Virus record (IMG/VR): IMGVR_UViG_3300028610_003763
Coordinates: 1-32,168 of that record
DNA: 32,168 nucleotides
DNA from: a virus
Direction: 5' to 3' (one strand)
The translations under genes and the position numbers were made by a program. This document shows, in pieces, positions 1-6,726 of the stretch (positions are counted from its first letter, which is position 1; every line of letters begins with the position of its first letter). The notes under the pieces were generated by a model. That model was not told the DNA's origin, searched no databases, and was given only the letters and a program-made list of their open reading frames with translations.

Positions 1-993
1 TTGAGAAAGGCAACGTTAACAAATAAACCAAAAAAGGCTGTAAAAAAAACAGTCAAAAAAACTACAAAAAAACCAGCAAAGAAAAAAACCAAAGGACCAA
101 AATACATCCAACCAAAACCAGCAAGGAGTAGCGATGTTCCAGTCCCATTTAAGGACACTGAAAACATTCCACACTATCTGCTCAAAAATCTAGTTGACAT
201 TTATTATGATTTTCAGGGGCAACGAATTCAGACACAGCTAAGAATTGGTGCATCTGAGCGAGAAAATTCATTATCAAAAGAGCAGCTATCACTTTATGGA
301 ATAACTACAATTTTTGAAAACGCACACAATTTTGAAAAAGATATAGAGAAATTAATTATAAAACAATTAAAAAATCACGCCCTTTACACTCAATATTTAG
401 TGGATATTCAAGGGATAGGACCACTCCTTGCAGCTGGATTAATTGCATACATTGATGATATTGAAAAGTTTGATCATGTGAGTAGTTTGTGGCAATACTC
501 TGGATATGGCATGAATCGATTCTGTCCTATATGCAAAAAACCAACATCAGTTGAAGTAACATATTCCACTGGAACCACTGCCAAAAAATTACATCCATTT
601 GAAATCTGTCCTGAATGTGATGGTGATACTACACCAATTTTACAAAAAAGAACTGCTGGGTACCAATCAAACTGGAATGACAAGCTAAAGACACTTGCAT
701 GGAAAGCCTCAACATCATTTGTAAAACAATCAGCTGCAAAATCAAAGTACAGAAAATTATATGACAAGATAAAAAAAGACGAGCGGAGAAAACACCCAAC
801 AAAAAAGATAGTTGGGGGCAAAATAATGTTCAATGATGGTCATATTAATAATAGAACCATGCGAAAGGTATCAAAGATATTTCTAGCTCATGTTTGGCAG
901 ACGTGGCGACGACAACAAGGACTGCCTGCCACTGAACCTTATGCAAAACAACTTTTGGGACATTCAGTAATTGAAGCATTTACAGACAAGTAA
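1..993 (+). CDS. IS110-type transposase C-terminal domain protein with zinc-ribbon insertion, no RuvC domain
   Basis: 330 codons from TTG at the window edge, so the 5' end may be cut. Residues 1-45 are a Lys/Pro-rich basic tail and 55-130 are helical, like the coiled coil of IS110 transposases. Residues 136-170 carry the helix-hairpin-helix signature of the Transposase_20 (IS116/IS110/IS902) domain: QGIGPLLAAGLIAYI, then DDIEKF and a YSGYG that replaces the usual YAGL. A zinc ribbon (C175, C178, C203, C206) is inserted next, and YQSN at 221-224 could be the equivalent of the Gln-Ser-Gly that holds the IS110 catalytic serine. The N-terminal DEDD/RuvC-like nuclease domain of true IS110 enzymes is not present. 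It may be a recruited DNA-binding or recombination protein rather than an active transposase. A small zinc gene and a large repeat array follow directly. Confidence 0.72.
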   Translation: MRKATLTNKPKKAVKKTVKKTTKKPAKKKTKGPKYIQPKPARSSDVPVPFKDTENIPHYLLKNLVDIYYDFQGQRIQTQLRIGASERENSLSKEQLSLYGITTIFENAHNFEKDIEKLIIKQLKNHALYTQYLVDIQGIGPLLAAGLIAYIDDIEKFDHVSSLWQYSGYGMNRFCPICKKPTSVEVTYSTGTTAKKLHPFEICPECDGDTTPILQKRTAGYQSNWNDKLKTLAWKASTSFVKQSAAKSKYRKLYDKIKKDERRKHPTKKIVGGKIMFNDGHINNRTMRKVSKIFLAHVWQTWRRQQGLPATEPYAKQLLGHSVIEAFTDK

Positions 994-994
994 A

Positions 995-1210
995 ATGAAG
1001 CCAACAAAACAACAGGCAAAACTAATGCACAAATATTTCAATAAAGTTTTAGGTTATGGCAATAAATGTAACTGCACTAAACAGGCAAGCATACAAAACA
1101 TGACTGGGAGTCTAGTATCGTTTTACTGTAGATATTGTCGCAAAGGGTGGGGATTTGAATCAAAAATTACAATAGATAAAATGATGGGCAAAGTATTGAA
1201 TCTCAATTAA
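995..1210 (+). CDS. Small zinc-finger-like protein, 71 aa
   Basis: ATG at 995 lies one base after the stop of the transposase-domain gene, so the two are probably co-transcribed and translationally coupled. The frame is open upstream to 971, but only as overlap with the previous gene. The protein is basic and has two cysteine pairs, CNC near residue 26 and YCRYC near residue 47, which could bind one zinc. I do not recognise the family. Its position between the Transposase_20 protein and the repeat array makes an accessory DNA- or RNA-binding role possible; that is inference from context only. Confidence 0.65.
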   Translation: MKPTKQQAKLMHKYFNKVLGYGNKCNCTKQASIQNMTGSLVSFYCRYCRKGWGFESKITIDKMMGKVLNLN

Positions 1211-1230
1211 AATATTATAACATTTTATTA
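1208..1230 (+). promoter_or_regulatory. TATA-like segment pointing into the repeat array
   Basis: An AAAATATTATAA segment lies immediately after the small zinc gene. A start about 26 nt downstream would fall near 1243-1246, where the periodic array begins. It could drive transcription of the array, but such AT-rich strings are common in this sequence. Confidence 0.3.
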
Positions 1231-1245
1231 GAATTGGGGAGGAGA

Positions 1246-2239
1246 CACGTCAAGCTATCTATGAAAACTAAAAAAATACATGCGAGTCAATAAGCACTTT
1301 AAACACAACCGTCGGATACGAGTTATTGAAAAAGTGAAAAACCCTCTAATGATTACGAGTCATCACACACAAGAAACCCAAGTCGACTTTGCGAGTTAAT
1401 AATCAATTGAAATCCTACATGGGAAAACGAGTCAATGATGTGTATGAAACCCAACGGGACAAAACGAGTCAGGGGGCATTTGAAAACCAAAAAAGGCGAT
1501 ACGAGTCATCATACAGCTGAAACCCAAAGACGGTGTTACGAGTCAACAATAATTTGAAAACCATGCAAACTATTCGAGTTCAACGTCTCTTTGAAACCAA
1601 TACAGACCATACGAGTCAACCATAGAATGAAACCCCCAAAGTGCTTTACGAGTCACTATAAATCTGAATCCCAAACCATCTGTACGAGTCATTTATACTA
1701 TGAAACCCATTAAATCGTTACGAGTCAAACTCTATAATGAAAACCAAGATACAGATGCGAGTTCATAATACAACTGAAAACCAAAGCGCTATTACGAGCT
1801 ATCATACAGCTGAAACCCATAAACGGTGGTGCGAGTCAGAATACTAATGCAACCCAATTAAATCGATACGAGTCAACATCTCTTTGAAACCCACACAGAC
1901 CATACGAGTCAATAACCATATGAAAAACCATACTGAACTTACGAGTCACTATAAATTAGGAAAACCATTATGATGAAACGAGTCAAATAAGACGTGAAAC
2001 CCATTTAAGAAAAACGAGTCAATCAACATATGAAAACAAAATTAGATTTGCGAGTCACCCATCATGTGAAACCATAAAGAAGAATACGAGCCATCCATAC
2101 TATGATAACGAGAATTTACATGCGAGTCAGGACCCGACTGAAACCCAACGAATCCGTTACGAGTTAGCAGATCAATTGAAATCCAACGTAGAAATATGAG
2201 TTAACCCACGTATGAAACCCAATAAGAGATTACGAAAAC
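1246..2239. repeat. Array of 27 degenerate two-box units, strict 36-37 bp period
   Basis: Box A (consensus TACGAGTCA) starts its CGAG core at 1283, 1319, 1356, 1392, 1428, 1465, 1502, 1539, 1575, 1612, 1649, 1685, 1721, 1758, 1795, 1832, 1869, 1905, 1942, 1979, 2015, 2051, 2087, 2123, 2160, 2197 (TGAG) and 2233. A degenerate copy sits near 1246. Every interval is 36 or 37 bp, mean about 36.5. Box B (TGAAACCCA, sometimes TGAAAACCA) lies 16-17 bp after each box A. Variable segments of 9-10 nt separate the boxes. A second-order repeat of 293 bp (8 units) is visible. The array is non-coding: a period not divisible by 3 and a TGA in almost every box B. It is not CRISPR, because the variable parts are too short. 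Possible roles: protein-binding array (origin, partition, packaging) or a source of small RNAs. Confidence 0.9.
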
Positions 2240-2250
2240 ACTAGAACTTT

Positions 2251-2541
2251 TTATTTTTTCTTTATTTTTTGTTGTCCAATTATTACAAATTGCAAGTTTT
2301 TTGGTTTCATGTTTGGTTCATGGTGAGATAAAATTAATCTCTCTATTTCTTTGGCTGCCTTTATTATTGGAGGCTTGCGTATAATCTGCCCAACTATTTT
2401 TACTGAATTTCTACAAATTGTATCAATAATTACTTGTTGATCTTCATTGTATGGTGGGTGATGTAATATTATTCTAACGTGTGGATATTTGAGCATACCA
2501 CTAATTATTTCCATGTGGTACAAAAATTCATCATTATCCAT
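2251..2541 (-). CDS. Hypothetical protein, 96 aa
   Basis: It starts with ATG at 2541 and ends in a Lys-rich tail, just beyond the right edge of the repeat array. The predicted protein mixes helices and strands and has several His residues (ILHHPP near 25, SHHEP near 72) but no motif I recognise. The gene lies 88 bp downstream of the 45-aa zinc gene and could be read from the same operator-controlled promoter. An AT-rich stretch upstream (AATTTGATAAATTT, minus strand) could also be a separate TATA box. No Cys pairs, signal peptide or membrane segment. Confidence 0.6.
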   Translation of the reverse strand: MDNDEFLYHMEIISGMLKYPHVRIILHHPPYNEDQQVIIDTICRNSVKIVGQIIRKPPIIKAAKEIERLILSHHEPNMKPKNLQFVIIGQQKIKKK

Positions 2542-2629
2542 ATTTTATAAAAAAATTTATCAAATTAATCTTTAGATTCAATATTAAATGAATGGTAATT
2601 GATTTTAAAAATTATATTGTAAACTAGAT

Positions 2630-2767
2630 TTATGCTCTTTCACCACATACTCCGCATTGTGGTCTGTCATGTTTTTTTCCTGCATTTAGATCTTTTCTGC
2701 TTGGATATTCATTATTGCATGGCTTTCCATTAATGGTCCCTTTACATTTGATCCAAGTGCCTTTCAT
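2630..2767 (-). CDS. Tiny zinc-ribbon-like protein, 45 aa
   Basis: The 45-codon frame runs from ATG at 2767 to TAA at 2630. It has single Cys residues at 8 and 17 (CKG... KPC) and a CGVC pair at 38-41, a plausible four-cysteine zinc site in a very small protein. It is the first gene of its operon. The inner palindromic operator ends on the base just before its ATG, so the transcript is probably leaderless. This promoter context is the strongest evidence that such a short frame is real. Function unknown. Confidence 0.6.
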   Translation of the reverse strand: MKGTWIKCKGTINGKPCNNEYPSRKDLNAGKKHDRPQCGVCGERA

Positions 2768-2811
2768 GGTTATTTTATAACCAGATATAATATAAGGGTT
2801 ATTTTATAACC
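2768..2811 (-). promoter_or_regulatory. Dual-palindrome promoter 1 (operators 2768-2782 and 2797-2811)
   Basis: Two perfect copies of GGTTAT-TTT-ATAACC lie 29 bp apart. The TATA-like segment between them reads CTTATATTATATC on the minus strand. The inner copy abuts the ATG at 2767. A protein bound here would cover both the BRE side and the transcription start, a layout typical of archaeal repression. The same layout recurs at 4752-4795 and 6727-6771. Confidence 0.85.
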
Positions 2812-2879
2812 TATACATATTGTATCCTCGATAATTTATTTTTTAATTATATTACAAGTAAAATTACAGAAAATTTGAA

Positions 2880-3005
2880 TTAATCTTTATTCTCTGTTTT
2901 AGGAATTTTTATCACATGTTCATTTTCTTTGTGTCCCTCAGGTAAACCACAATAAAAAATAGAATTGATATGTAATACCCAAAACTTGCATAATTTTTCA
3001 GTCAT
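2880..3005 (-). CDS. Hypothetical protein, 41 aa
   Basis: A short frame from ATG at 3005 to TAA at 2880. Its start overlaps the stop of the upstream 40-aa gene in an ATGA arrangement, the coupling seen throughout this block, and that is the main support. The product has two Cys (positions 6 and 19) and a His-rich, Lys/Glu-rich C-terminal half. No family recognised. It appears to be the last gene of the operon starting at 4751. Confidence 0.5.
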   Translation of the reverse strand: MTEKLCKFWVLHINSIFYCGLPEGHKENEHVIKIPKTENKD

Positions 3006-3124
3006 TTTATTATCCCTATACTTCGTAAGAGTATACATGTTGCGCATTTACAATTACTTGTAATAGCATACAACATTGCAGCTTTGAATTCTTGCGAATC
3101 TTTAACGTCGTTTGACTGGCTCAT
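3002..3124 (-). CDS. Hypothetical Cys-containing protein, 40 aa
   Basis: ATG at 3124 lies inside the last codons of the upstream secreted-protein gene (23 bp overlap), and the stop overlaps the next ATG as ATGA. The C-terminal half has CKCATC (residues 25-30), a possible metal-binding knuckle, followed by a short hydrophobic stretch. Support is mainly the tight overlaps on both sides. Function unknown. Confidence 0.5.
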   Translation of the reverse strand: MSQSNDVKDSQEFKAAMLYAITSNCKCATCILLRSIGIIK

Positions 3125-3671
3125 TTTTTAATTCCATATTATCCAATTCTGGATGATCACGTAACCATTCTAAATCCCAAGTGTAAAATGCTTTTGTTGC
3201 TCTCTTAATTGATCTACAATAACCTTTATCATCAACCCAACGCTCATCCTCATCACATGGAGTGCCATCAGGTTGAATTTTGTAGTAATTCAGTGCACGA
3301 TTAACTAGATCACTTTGTCTTAGATATTTACCTGGATTTTTTTTGACTTCTTCTTCTGAATCTATAATGCCTTGAAGTGCATTTATTCTATTATCTATTT
3401 TATTATTTAATGAATTTAATTCTGGAATGATTTCCAAATTTTCTCCTTGTGAAATTGTTTTTTTAGTCTTTTTTAGAGAAGAAATTTCATCTTGTATTTT
3501 ATCCATGAATACAACTTTAACTTTTTGTTGATGTTTAGAATAGTTTTGATCATTTGATGTCTTTTTGCTAAAATCAAACCAACAAAAAATAGACCAACAA
3601 TTATCATTATCTGCAAAGGCTGCAGACATTGGAATCATCATTATAATGAGAAATAATATAAAATACTTCAT
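3102..3671 (-). CDS. Secreted protein with coiled-coil-like middle, 189 aa
   Basis: Residues 1-20 form a clear signal peptide (KYFILFLIIMMIPMSAAFA), so the product is exported or tethered outside the cytoplasmic membrane. The middle (about 45-110) is charged and helical. The C-terminal part has a Cys pair (C139, C152) in PDGTPCDEDERWVDDKGYC, possibly a disulfide. It starts inside the stop region of the preceding secreted-protein gene (4 bp overlap), so the two are translated together and may act together at the cell surface. No homologous family recognised. A role in host-surface modification or exclusion of other viruses is only a guess. Confidence 0.72.
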   Translation of the reverse strand: MKYFILFLIIMMIPMSAAFADNDNCWSIFCWFDFSKKTSNDQNYSKHQQKVKVVFMDKIQDEISSLKKTKKTISQGENLEIIPELNSLNNKIDNRINALQGIIDSEEEVKKNPGKYLRQSDLVNRALNYYKIQPDGTPCDEDERWVDDKGYCRSIKRATKAFYTWDLEWLRDHPELDNMELKNEPVKRR

Positions 3672-4468
3672 TTTTCTTCAAATCCGTCTACAATATATGA
3701 ATTTGATACATTATTTGATACATCAAATGTATTTACATTTAGAACATTTCTATTTAATGAATCCTCATTTGTATAATTAAACTCCACATACAAATTCATA
3801 CAATCCTCGTTATGACATGGAATTATTTTATTACTCCATGAAATTATATTTATTTCATCGGACTTTATTATTTTATCAATTTCATTATCCCAACCAAAAT
3901 GAAACTCTACTAAACCAAAGCCATCATTTACACTATAATATATTGGCTGTTTTACTATTGAGAACTGTATAACATCTATATGATTTACCCTTGATTCAAA
4001 GACTGTCATGTTTAGTGACAATGATTTAGTCATATCTAGCTCTGGTGGGGAAACCAAATACAACATATCATAATACGTATAATTTAATTCGTATTGCTCA
4101 AATATTGGCGGTGTACAATCATCACATGAACTTTTTTTAGTAACTTTTTCTGTTGTATCCTCAATTGTATCAATAATTACATCATCTACTGTATCAACTA
4201 TGCATGCGCCTTCTGTATCGTCATGACCTAAATGTACAGTCAAGTTTGTTACCCATCTATCCTCACCCTCATGACATACCAATACTTCAACTATTACTAC
4301 ATCAGAGCATGAACCCAGTGGATCATCATGATCTAAATGTCGTTGTAATTTTGGGCCAGTTACATCCTTGTCTTTACCATTATGACACACAATTTCTCCA
4401 TATGCATCAACAGAAAACGTTGAAAATATTATTCCACTGATTAAAAGTAAAATAAATAATTTATTCAA
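3668..4468 (-). CDS. Secreted protein with two CH-x-G...HLxHDD...C repeats, 266 aa
   Basis: Signal peptide at residues 1-23 (MNKLFILLLISGIIFSTFSV). Two adjacent copies of one motif follow: C28-H29-N-G, then HLDHDDPLGSC (44-54); and C65-H66-E-G, then HLGHDDTEGAC (79-89). The Cys, His and Asp spacing is conserved in both, suggesting a small metal-binding or disulfide module. I have seen the pattern CHxG...HLxHGDxxGxC in secreted bacterial and archaeal proteins of unknown function. An acidic linker (90-112), CDDC (115-118) and a beta-rich C-terminal domain follow. There is no obvious C-terminal membrane anchor. Start and stop overlap the neighbours by 4 bp. A surface or extracellular role is inferred. 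Confidence 0.72.
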   Translation of the reverse strand: MNKLFILLLISGIIFSTFSVDAYGEIVCHNGKDKDVTGPKLQRHLDHDDPLGSCSDVVIVEVLVCHEGEDRWVTNLTVHLGHDDTEGACIVDTVDDVIIDTIEDTTEKVTKKSSCDDCTPPIFEQYELNYTYYDMLYLVSPPELDMTKSLSLNMTVFESRVNHIDVIQFSIVKQPIYYSVNDGFGLVEFHFGWDNEIDKIIKSDEINIISWSNKIIPCHNEDCMNLYVEFNYTNEDSLNRNVLNVNTFDVSNNVSNSYIVDGFEEK

Positions 4469-4707
4469 GCTGTTTGTGCCTCCAGCTTTTTTGCTTTTCT
4501 AATTGAGGTATTGATGCGCTTTATTTGCAAAGAAAAAGGGACTTTGTAAAATCCCAAATCTTCGCATACATGTTCAGCACTATCTTCAATGACTTGTTCT
4601 AATATGATTCTGTACTCACAACAGTCATTTGCACCTAAAAAACATCGGTCACATAGAGGAGCCATAACTCGGGCGTTTTTGTTGCCACAACATCTACAAG
4701 TTGACAT
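4465..4707 (-). CDS. Small Cys-rich zinc protein, 80 aa
   Basis: The N-terminal third carries CRCC (4-7), CDRC (19-22) and CC (29-30), enough ligands for one or two zinc ions. The rest is a basic helical tail ending KKLEAQTA. It starts with ATG in a TAATG overlap with the stop of a 14-codon leader and overlaps the next gene by 4 bp. A nucleic-acid-binding or protein-binding adaptor would fit, but no family is recognised. Confidence 0.7.
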   Translation of the reverse strand: MSTCRCCGNKNARVMAPLCDRCFLGANDCCEYRIILEQVIEDSAEHVCEDLGFYKVPFSLQIKRINTSIRKAKKLEAQTA

Positions 4708-4751
4708 TAGTTGCCCATTCCTATTTCTTTTGTTTGTTGTTTTATTTTCAT
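4707..4751 (-). CDS. 14-aa leader minicistron
   Basis: MKIKQQTKEIGMGN, from ATG at 4751 to a TAA that overlaps the next ATG (TAATG). The inner operator ends on the base before this ATG, so a leaderless transcript would begin with this frame. Translation of the zinc gene would then depend on termination and reinitiation. Similar minicistrons head two fibre operons near 24.5 and 32.0 kb. Confidence 0.5.
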   Translation of the reverse strand: MKIKQQTKEIGMGN

Positions 4752-4795
4752 GGTTATCCTATAACCTGCTATAATATTAAGGTTATGATATAACC
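4752..4795 (-). promoter_or_regulatory. Dual-palindrome promoter 2 (operators 4752-4766 and 4781-4795)
   Basis: GGTTAT-CCT-ATAACC and GGTTAT-GAT-ATAACC, 29 bp apart. The AT-rich segment between them reads TTAATATTATAGCA on the minus strand. The half-sites are identical to promoter 1 while the 3-bp centres differ, which points to selection on the half-sites. It drives the leftward operon 4751 to 2880. Confidence 0.85.
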
Positions 4796-4818
4796 CTTAG
4801 TTAAATATAAATAAATTA

Positions 4819-4986
4819 TTACTCGTTAGCTTTATCAAAACAATATTCACAAATAGAATTTTCATTTAAATAATCTGTAGGCACCTCACGTTTGCATTTT
4901 TTGCATTTATCCCAAGAACAATTTTTAGCTGAACAATTATCATGAATAATATTATTTCTTAAACAAAGTGGGTGAGGTTCTGACAT
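4819..4986 (-). CDS. Small double zinc-knuckle protein, 55 aa
   Basis: The frame runs from ATG at 4986 to TAA at 4819 and is the last gene of the operon that starts at 6726. Cys residues at 8, 18, 23, 28, 31, 46 and 49 include CKKC (28-31) and CEYC (46-49), which together form a typical four-Cys ribbon. The gene ends just before the second operator pair. Function unknown. Confidence 0.6.
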   Translation of the reverse strand: MSEPHPLCLRNNIIHDNCSAKNCSWDKCKKCKREVPTDYLNENSICEYCFDKANE

Positions 4987-4992
4987 TATTTT

Positions 4993-5175
4993 TTATTCCT
5001 CATCATTTACATTTTGCATTGCATTTGAAACTTTGGTTATTATATTTTCAATATCATTTAATATTTCTGGACCGATTTCATACAATGAATGTTTTATTAA
5101 ATCAACGTTGTTTGTTTGGGCATCAAATAGCTTGTTTCTCAATTCTGAGAGTTGATTAAATAATATCTCATCCAT
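4993..5175 (-). CDS. Small acidic helical protein, 60 aa
   Basis: ATG at 5175 overlaps the upstream stop (TAATG). The product is almost entirely helical and acidic, ending NVNDEE, with no Cys, signal or membrane segment. It could be a small protein-binding or anti-host factor, the usual content of such viral blocks, but no family is recognised. Confidence 0.6.
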   Translation of the reverse strand: MDEILFNQLSELRNKLFDAQTNNVDLIKHSLYEIGPEILNDIENIITKVSNAMQNVNDEE

Positions 5176-5504
5176 TATTTCATTTCCTCTAACATTTCCT
5201 CAAAGTATTTACTAGCTTGGATTAATTCAGTATGTGTAAATATCTTTGAATATTTTGGAATTTGTTTTCCTTTTGGCAAATATTTCCCATCAATACCACC
5301 TTTAATTCTTATTTGTTTTTCATCATTTTCCAAATAAATAATCACTACAAATTTCTTTTTTCTAGCTGTATCAATAAAGGCACTTTGGCCCTCATTTGAA
5401 AAACCCATTGAGGTTGTTACATTCCATCCCTCTTTTTCTAAAAAATCATGTATTGCAGATTCAATGCTCAATGAATCCCATTTTAATTCAAGATCAAATA
5501 TCAT
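5175..5504 (-). CDS. Hypothetical alpha/beta protein, 109 aa
   Basis: Residues 10-60 look like a helix followed by a beta-meander: SIESAIHDFLEKEGW, a strand pair, then KKKFVVIIYLE. The layout reminded me of small restriction-endonuclease-like folds (helix, E/D..., VVIIYLE), but no D-ExK catalytic set can be assigned with confidence. The C-terminal helix is acidic (KYFEEMLEEMK). TAATG overlaps both neighbours. Function unknown. Confidence 0.62.
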   Translation of the reverse strand: MIFDLELKWDSLSIESAIHDFLEKEGWNVTTSMGFSNEGQSAFIDTARKKKFVVIIYLENDEKQIRIKGGIDGKYLPKGKQIPKYSKIFTHTELIQASKYFEEMLEEMK

Positions 5505-5635
5505 TAGTTATGCTTCTCCAAGTATTCTGTTAGTGCATTGAGACTATGACATCTCTCAGTACAAAAATCCAAAAATCCTAAAATAAAGGATTTTTTGCAT
5601 TGCTGACAAATTTTGTCATTGACTTGGTGAGACAT
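5504..5635 (-). CDS. Tiny zinc-finger-like protein, 43 aa
   Basis: It fills the gap between two larger operon genes, with TAATG overlaps at both ends (ATG at 5635, TAA at 5504). Ligands are C10, C13 (ICQQC) and C25, C29, H30 (CTERCH), a CxxC...CxxxCH arrangement close to FCS/MYM-like zinc fingers. The perfect fit into the overlap chain is strong support that it is translated. Confidence 0.65.
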   Translation of the reverse strand: MSHQVNDKICQQCKKSFILGFLDFCTERCHSLNALTEYLEKHN

Positions 5636-5847
5636 TATTCATCCTCATCCATTGAAATGTTTTCAGGACTATTGATAATTGTATCAAGTGAGTAACCACA
5701 TATACAAATTATAGCATTATCAATTGCCTTTTTTTGTGTTGCAGTAGCTATTTCATATAATGCTTCAAGCTGTTCACTTTGTTTGAATGGGTCTTCATTG
5801 TCTTTACTCATTAGAGTAAAAATTGTTGTAATGGTATTGTCAAACAT
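5635..5847 (-). CDS. Hypothetical protein, 70 aa
   Basis: TAATG overlaps at both ends place it inside the operon. It is mostly helical, with one CICGYS segment near residue 49 and an acidic C-terminus (ISMDEDE). No family recognised. Confidence 0.6.
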   Translation of the reverse strand: MFDNTITTIFTLMSKDNEDPFKQSEQLEALYEIATATQKKAIDNAIICICGYSLDTIINSPENISMDEDE

Positions 5848-6278
5848 TAGTTGCCAAGCTCCTGAATAACTCTGTCTGCAACCATTTCAATCCAATGATC
5901 CAATTTCTCACTTACACCTTTGCTCAAAAACTCTGAACTATTATATCTCACCAAATGGAGTTTTTTTACTAGTTCTGTGTTTGGCATTGCCATTCCTTGT
6001 CTTAACACATCAATTTGATTATGTGTTATTTCATCAGATTGACCATATTTTGTATATGTCTTGACTGATTCCATTTGATTAGCCAAGCTTATTTTTTCCC
6101 AAATCCATCTAAAATTATCGAGTCGAATTTCTAATTCAGGTCGTTTTTCATATTCATGAAGTGCTTCAGCTTTTGCCACTTGTCTGTCTTGGTAGGTATC
6201 AAAAAAATCACCAAAGTTTTGATATAATGAACTGGCAATATCTGAGAGTTCTATTGTACTAAATACACTAACTGACAT
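5847..6278 (-). CDS. Hypothetical helical protein, 143 aa
   Basis: The largest soluble protein of this operon, rich in Glu, Leu and aromatic residues and predicted all-helical, with no cysteine, signal peptide or membrane segment. Starts and stops overlap the neighbours (TAATG). I see no catalytic motif. Its size and the conserved operon order would make it the best query for finding related viruses. Confidence 0.65.
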   Translation of the reverse strand: MSVSVFSTIELSDIASSLYQNFGDFFDTYQDRQVAKAEALHEYEKRPELEIRLDNFRWIWEKISLANQMESVKTYTKYGQSDEITHNQIDVLRQGMAMPNTELVKKLHLVRYNSSEFLSKGVSEKLDHWIEMVADRVIQELGN

Positions 6279-6616
6279 TAGTTAATTTCTCCGCTTAAAG
6301 GTCTGTGCCAGTGTCCAAACTCTTCAATGTTTTCAATATATTCAGGTAGGACCTCAATATTGTTTTGATTGACACATTTCAAACAAATCCAATGTGATTC
6401 AACACCTGATCCAGCTTTTGGCATTACTAATGCTGTACTAGAACAAATTGAACATTTTTCATCATCATTAACAAATTGATTGATGCGTCTTAGTACTTCT
6501 TTGAATCCTGATAATTCACCTTTATGAAATTCAGAGTTAAAATCATTTGAATTATCTTCTCTGTTTTTAATGGCTTTTTCTAACTCAGCTTTGAGTTGTA
6601 TTACACTAATCACCAT
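6278..6616 (-). CDS. Zinc-ribbon protein with N-terminal helical region, 112 aa
   Basis: Residues 1-50 are helical and charged. A classic ribbon follows: CSIC (55-58) and CLKC (78-81) about 20 residues apart. A GHWHRPLSGE tail follows. The ATG at 6616 overlaps the stop of the upstream 38-aa gene, and the stop overlaps the next ATG. DNA binding is plausible for such a ribbon, but the family is not recognised. Confidence 0.68.
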   Translation of the reverse strand: MVISVIQLKAELEKAIKNREDNSNDFNSEFHKGELSGFKEVLRRINQFVNDDEKCSICSSTALVMPKAGSGVESHWICLKCVNQNNIEVLPEYIENIEEFGHWHRPLSGEIN

Positions 6617-6726
6617 TTTAATTTCTCTCCATCATACATCTTTTCAATACTTTCTTCAATCTCTTGCATTGCATTATTTACAAAATTGCCTTGCGTTGAA
6701 TTGTTTTCGCTTTGTGTTCTTGTCAT
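6610..6726 (-). CDS. First gene of the leftward operon, 38 aa
   Basis: A short frame from ATG at 6726 to TGA at 6610, overlapping the next start by 7 bp. It is Asn/Gln-rich at the N-terminus and has an acidic helix, with no motif. The inner operator of promoter 3 lies immediately upstream of this ATG, as at the other two operator promoters. It may act mainly as a leader that couples translation of the zinc-ribbon gene. Confidence 0.58.
   Translation of the reverse strand: MTRTQSENNSTQGNFVNNAMQEIEESIEKMYDGEKLKW

Noticed and set aside
474-833. 119-codon minus-strand frame inside the transposase-domain gene
   Set aside because: It is antisense to a gene with clear family motifs and has no own promoter or motif.
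1-993. Complete, active IS110 insertion sequence
   Set aside because: The RuvC-like DEDD domain is not in the visible frame and no IS ends or bridge-RNA-like single structure is seen; a cut 5' end cannot be excluded.
1246-2239. The array as a CRISPR locus
   Set aside because: Repeats are two short degenerate boxes, variable parts are only 9-10 nt, growth is by block duplication, and no cas gene is near.
1246-2239. The array as a repetitive protein-coding gene
   Set aside because: Steps of 36 and 37 bp alternate, so no frame is kept, and nearly every box B contains TGA.
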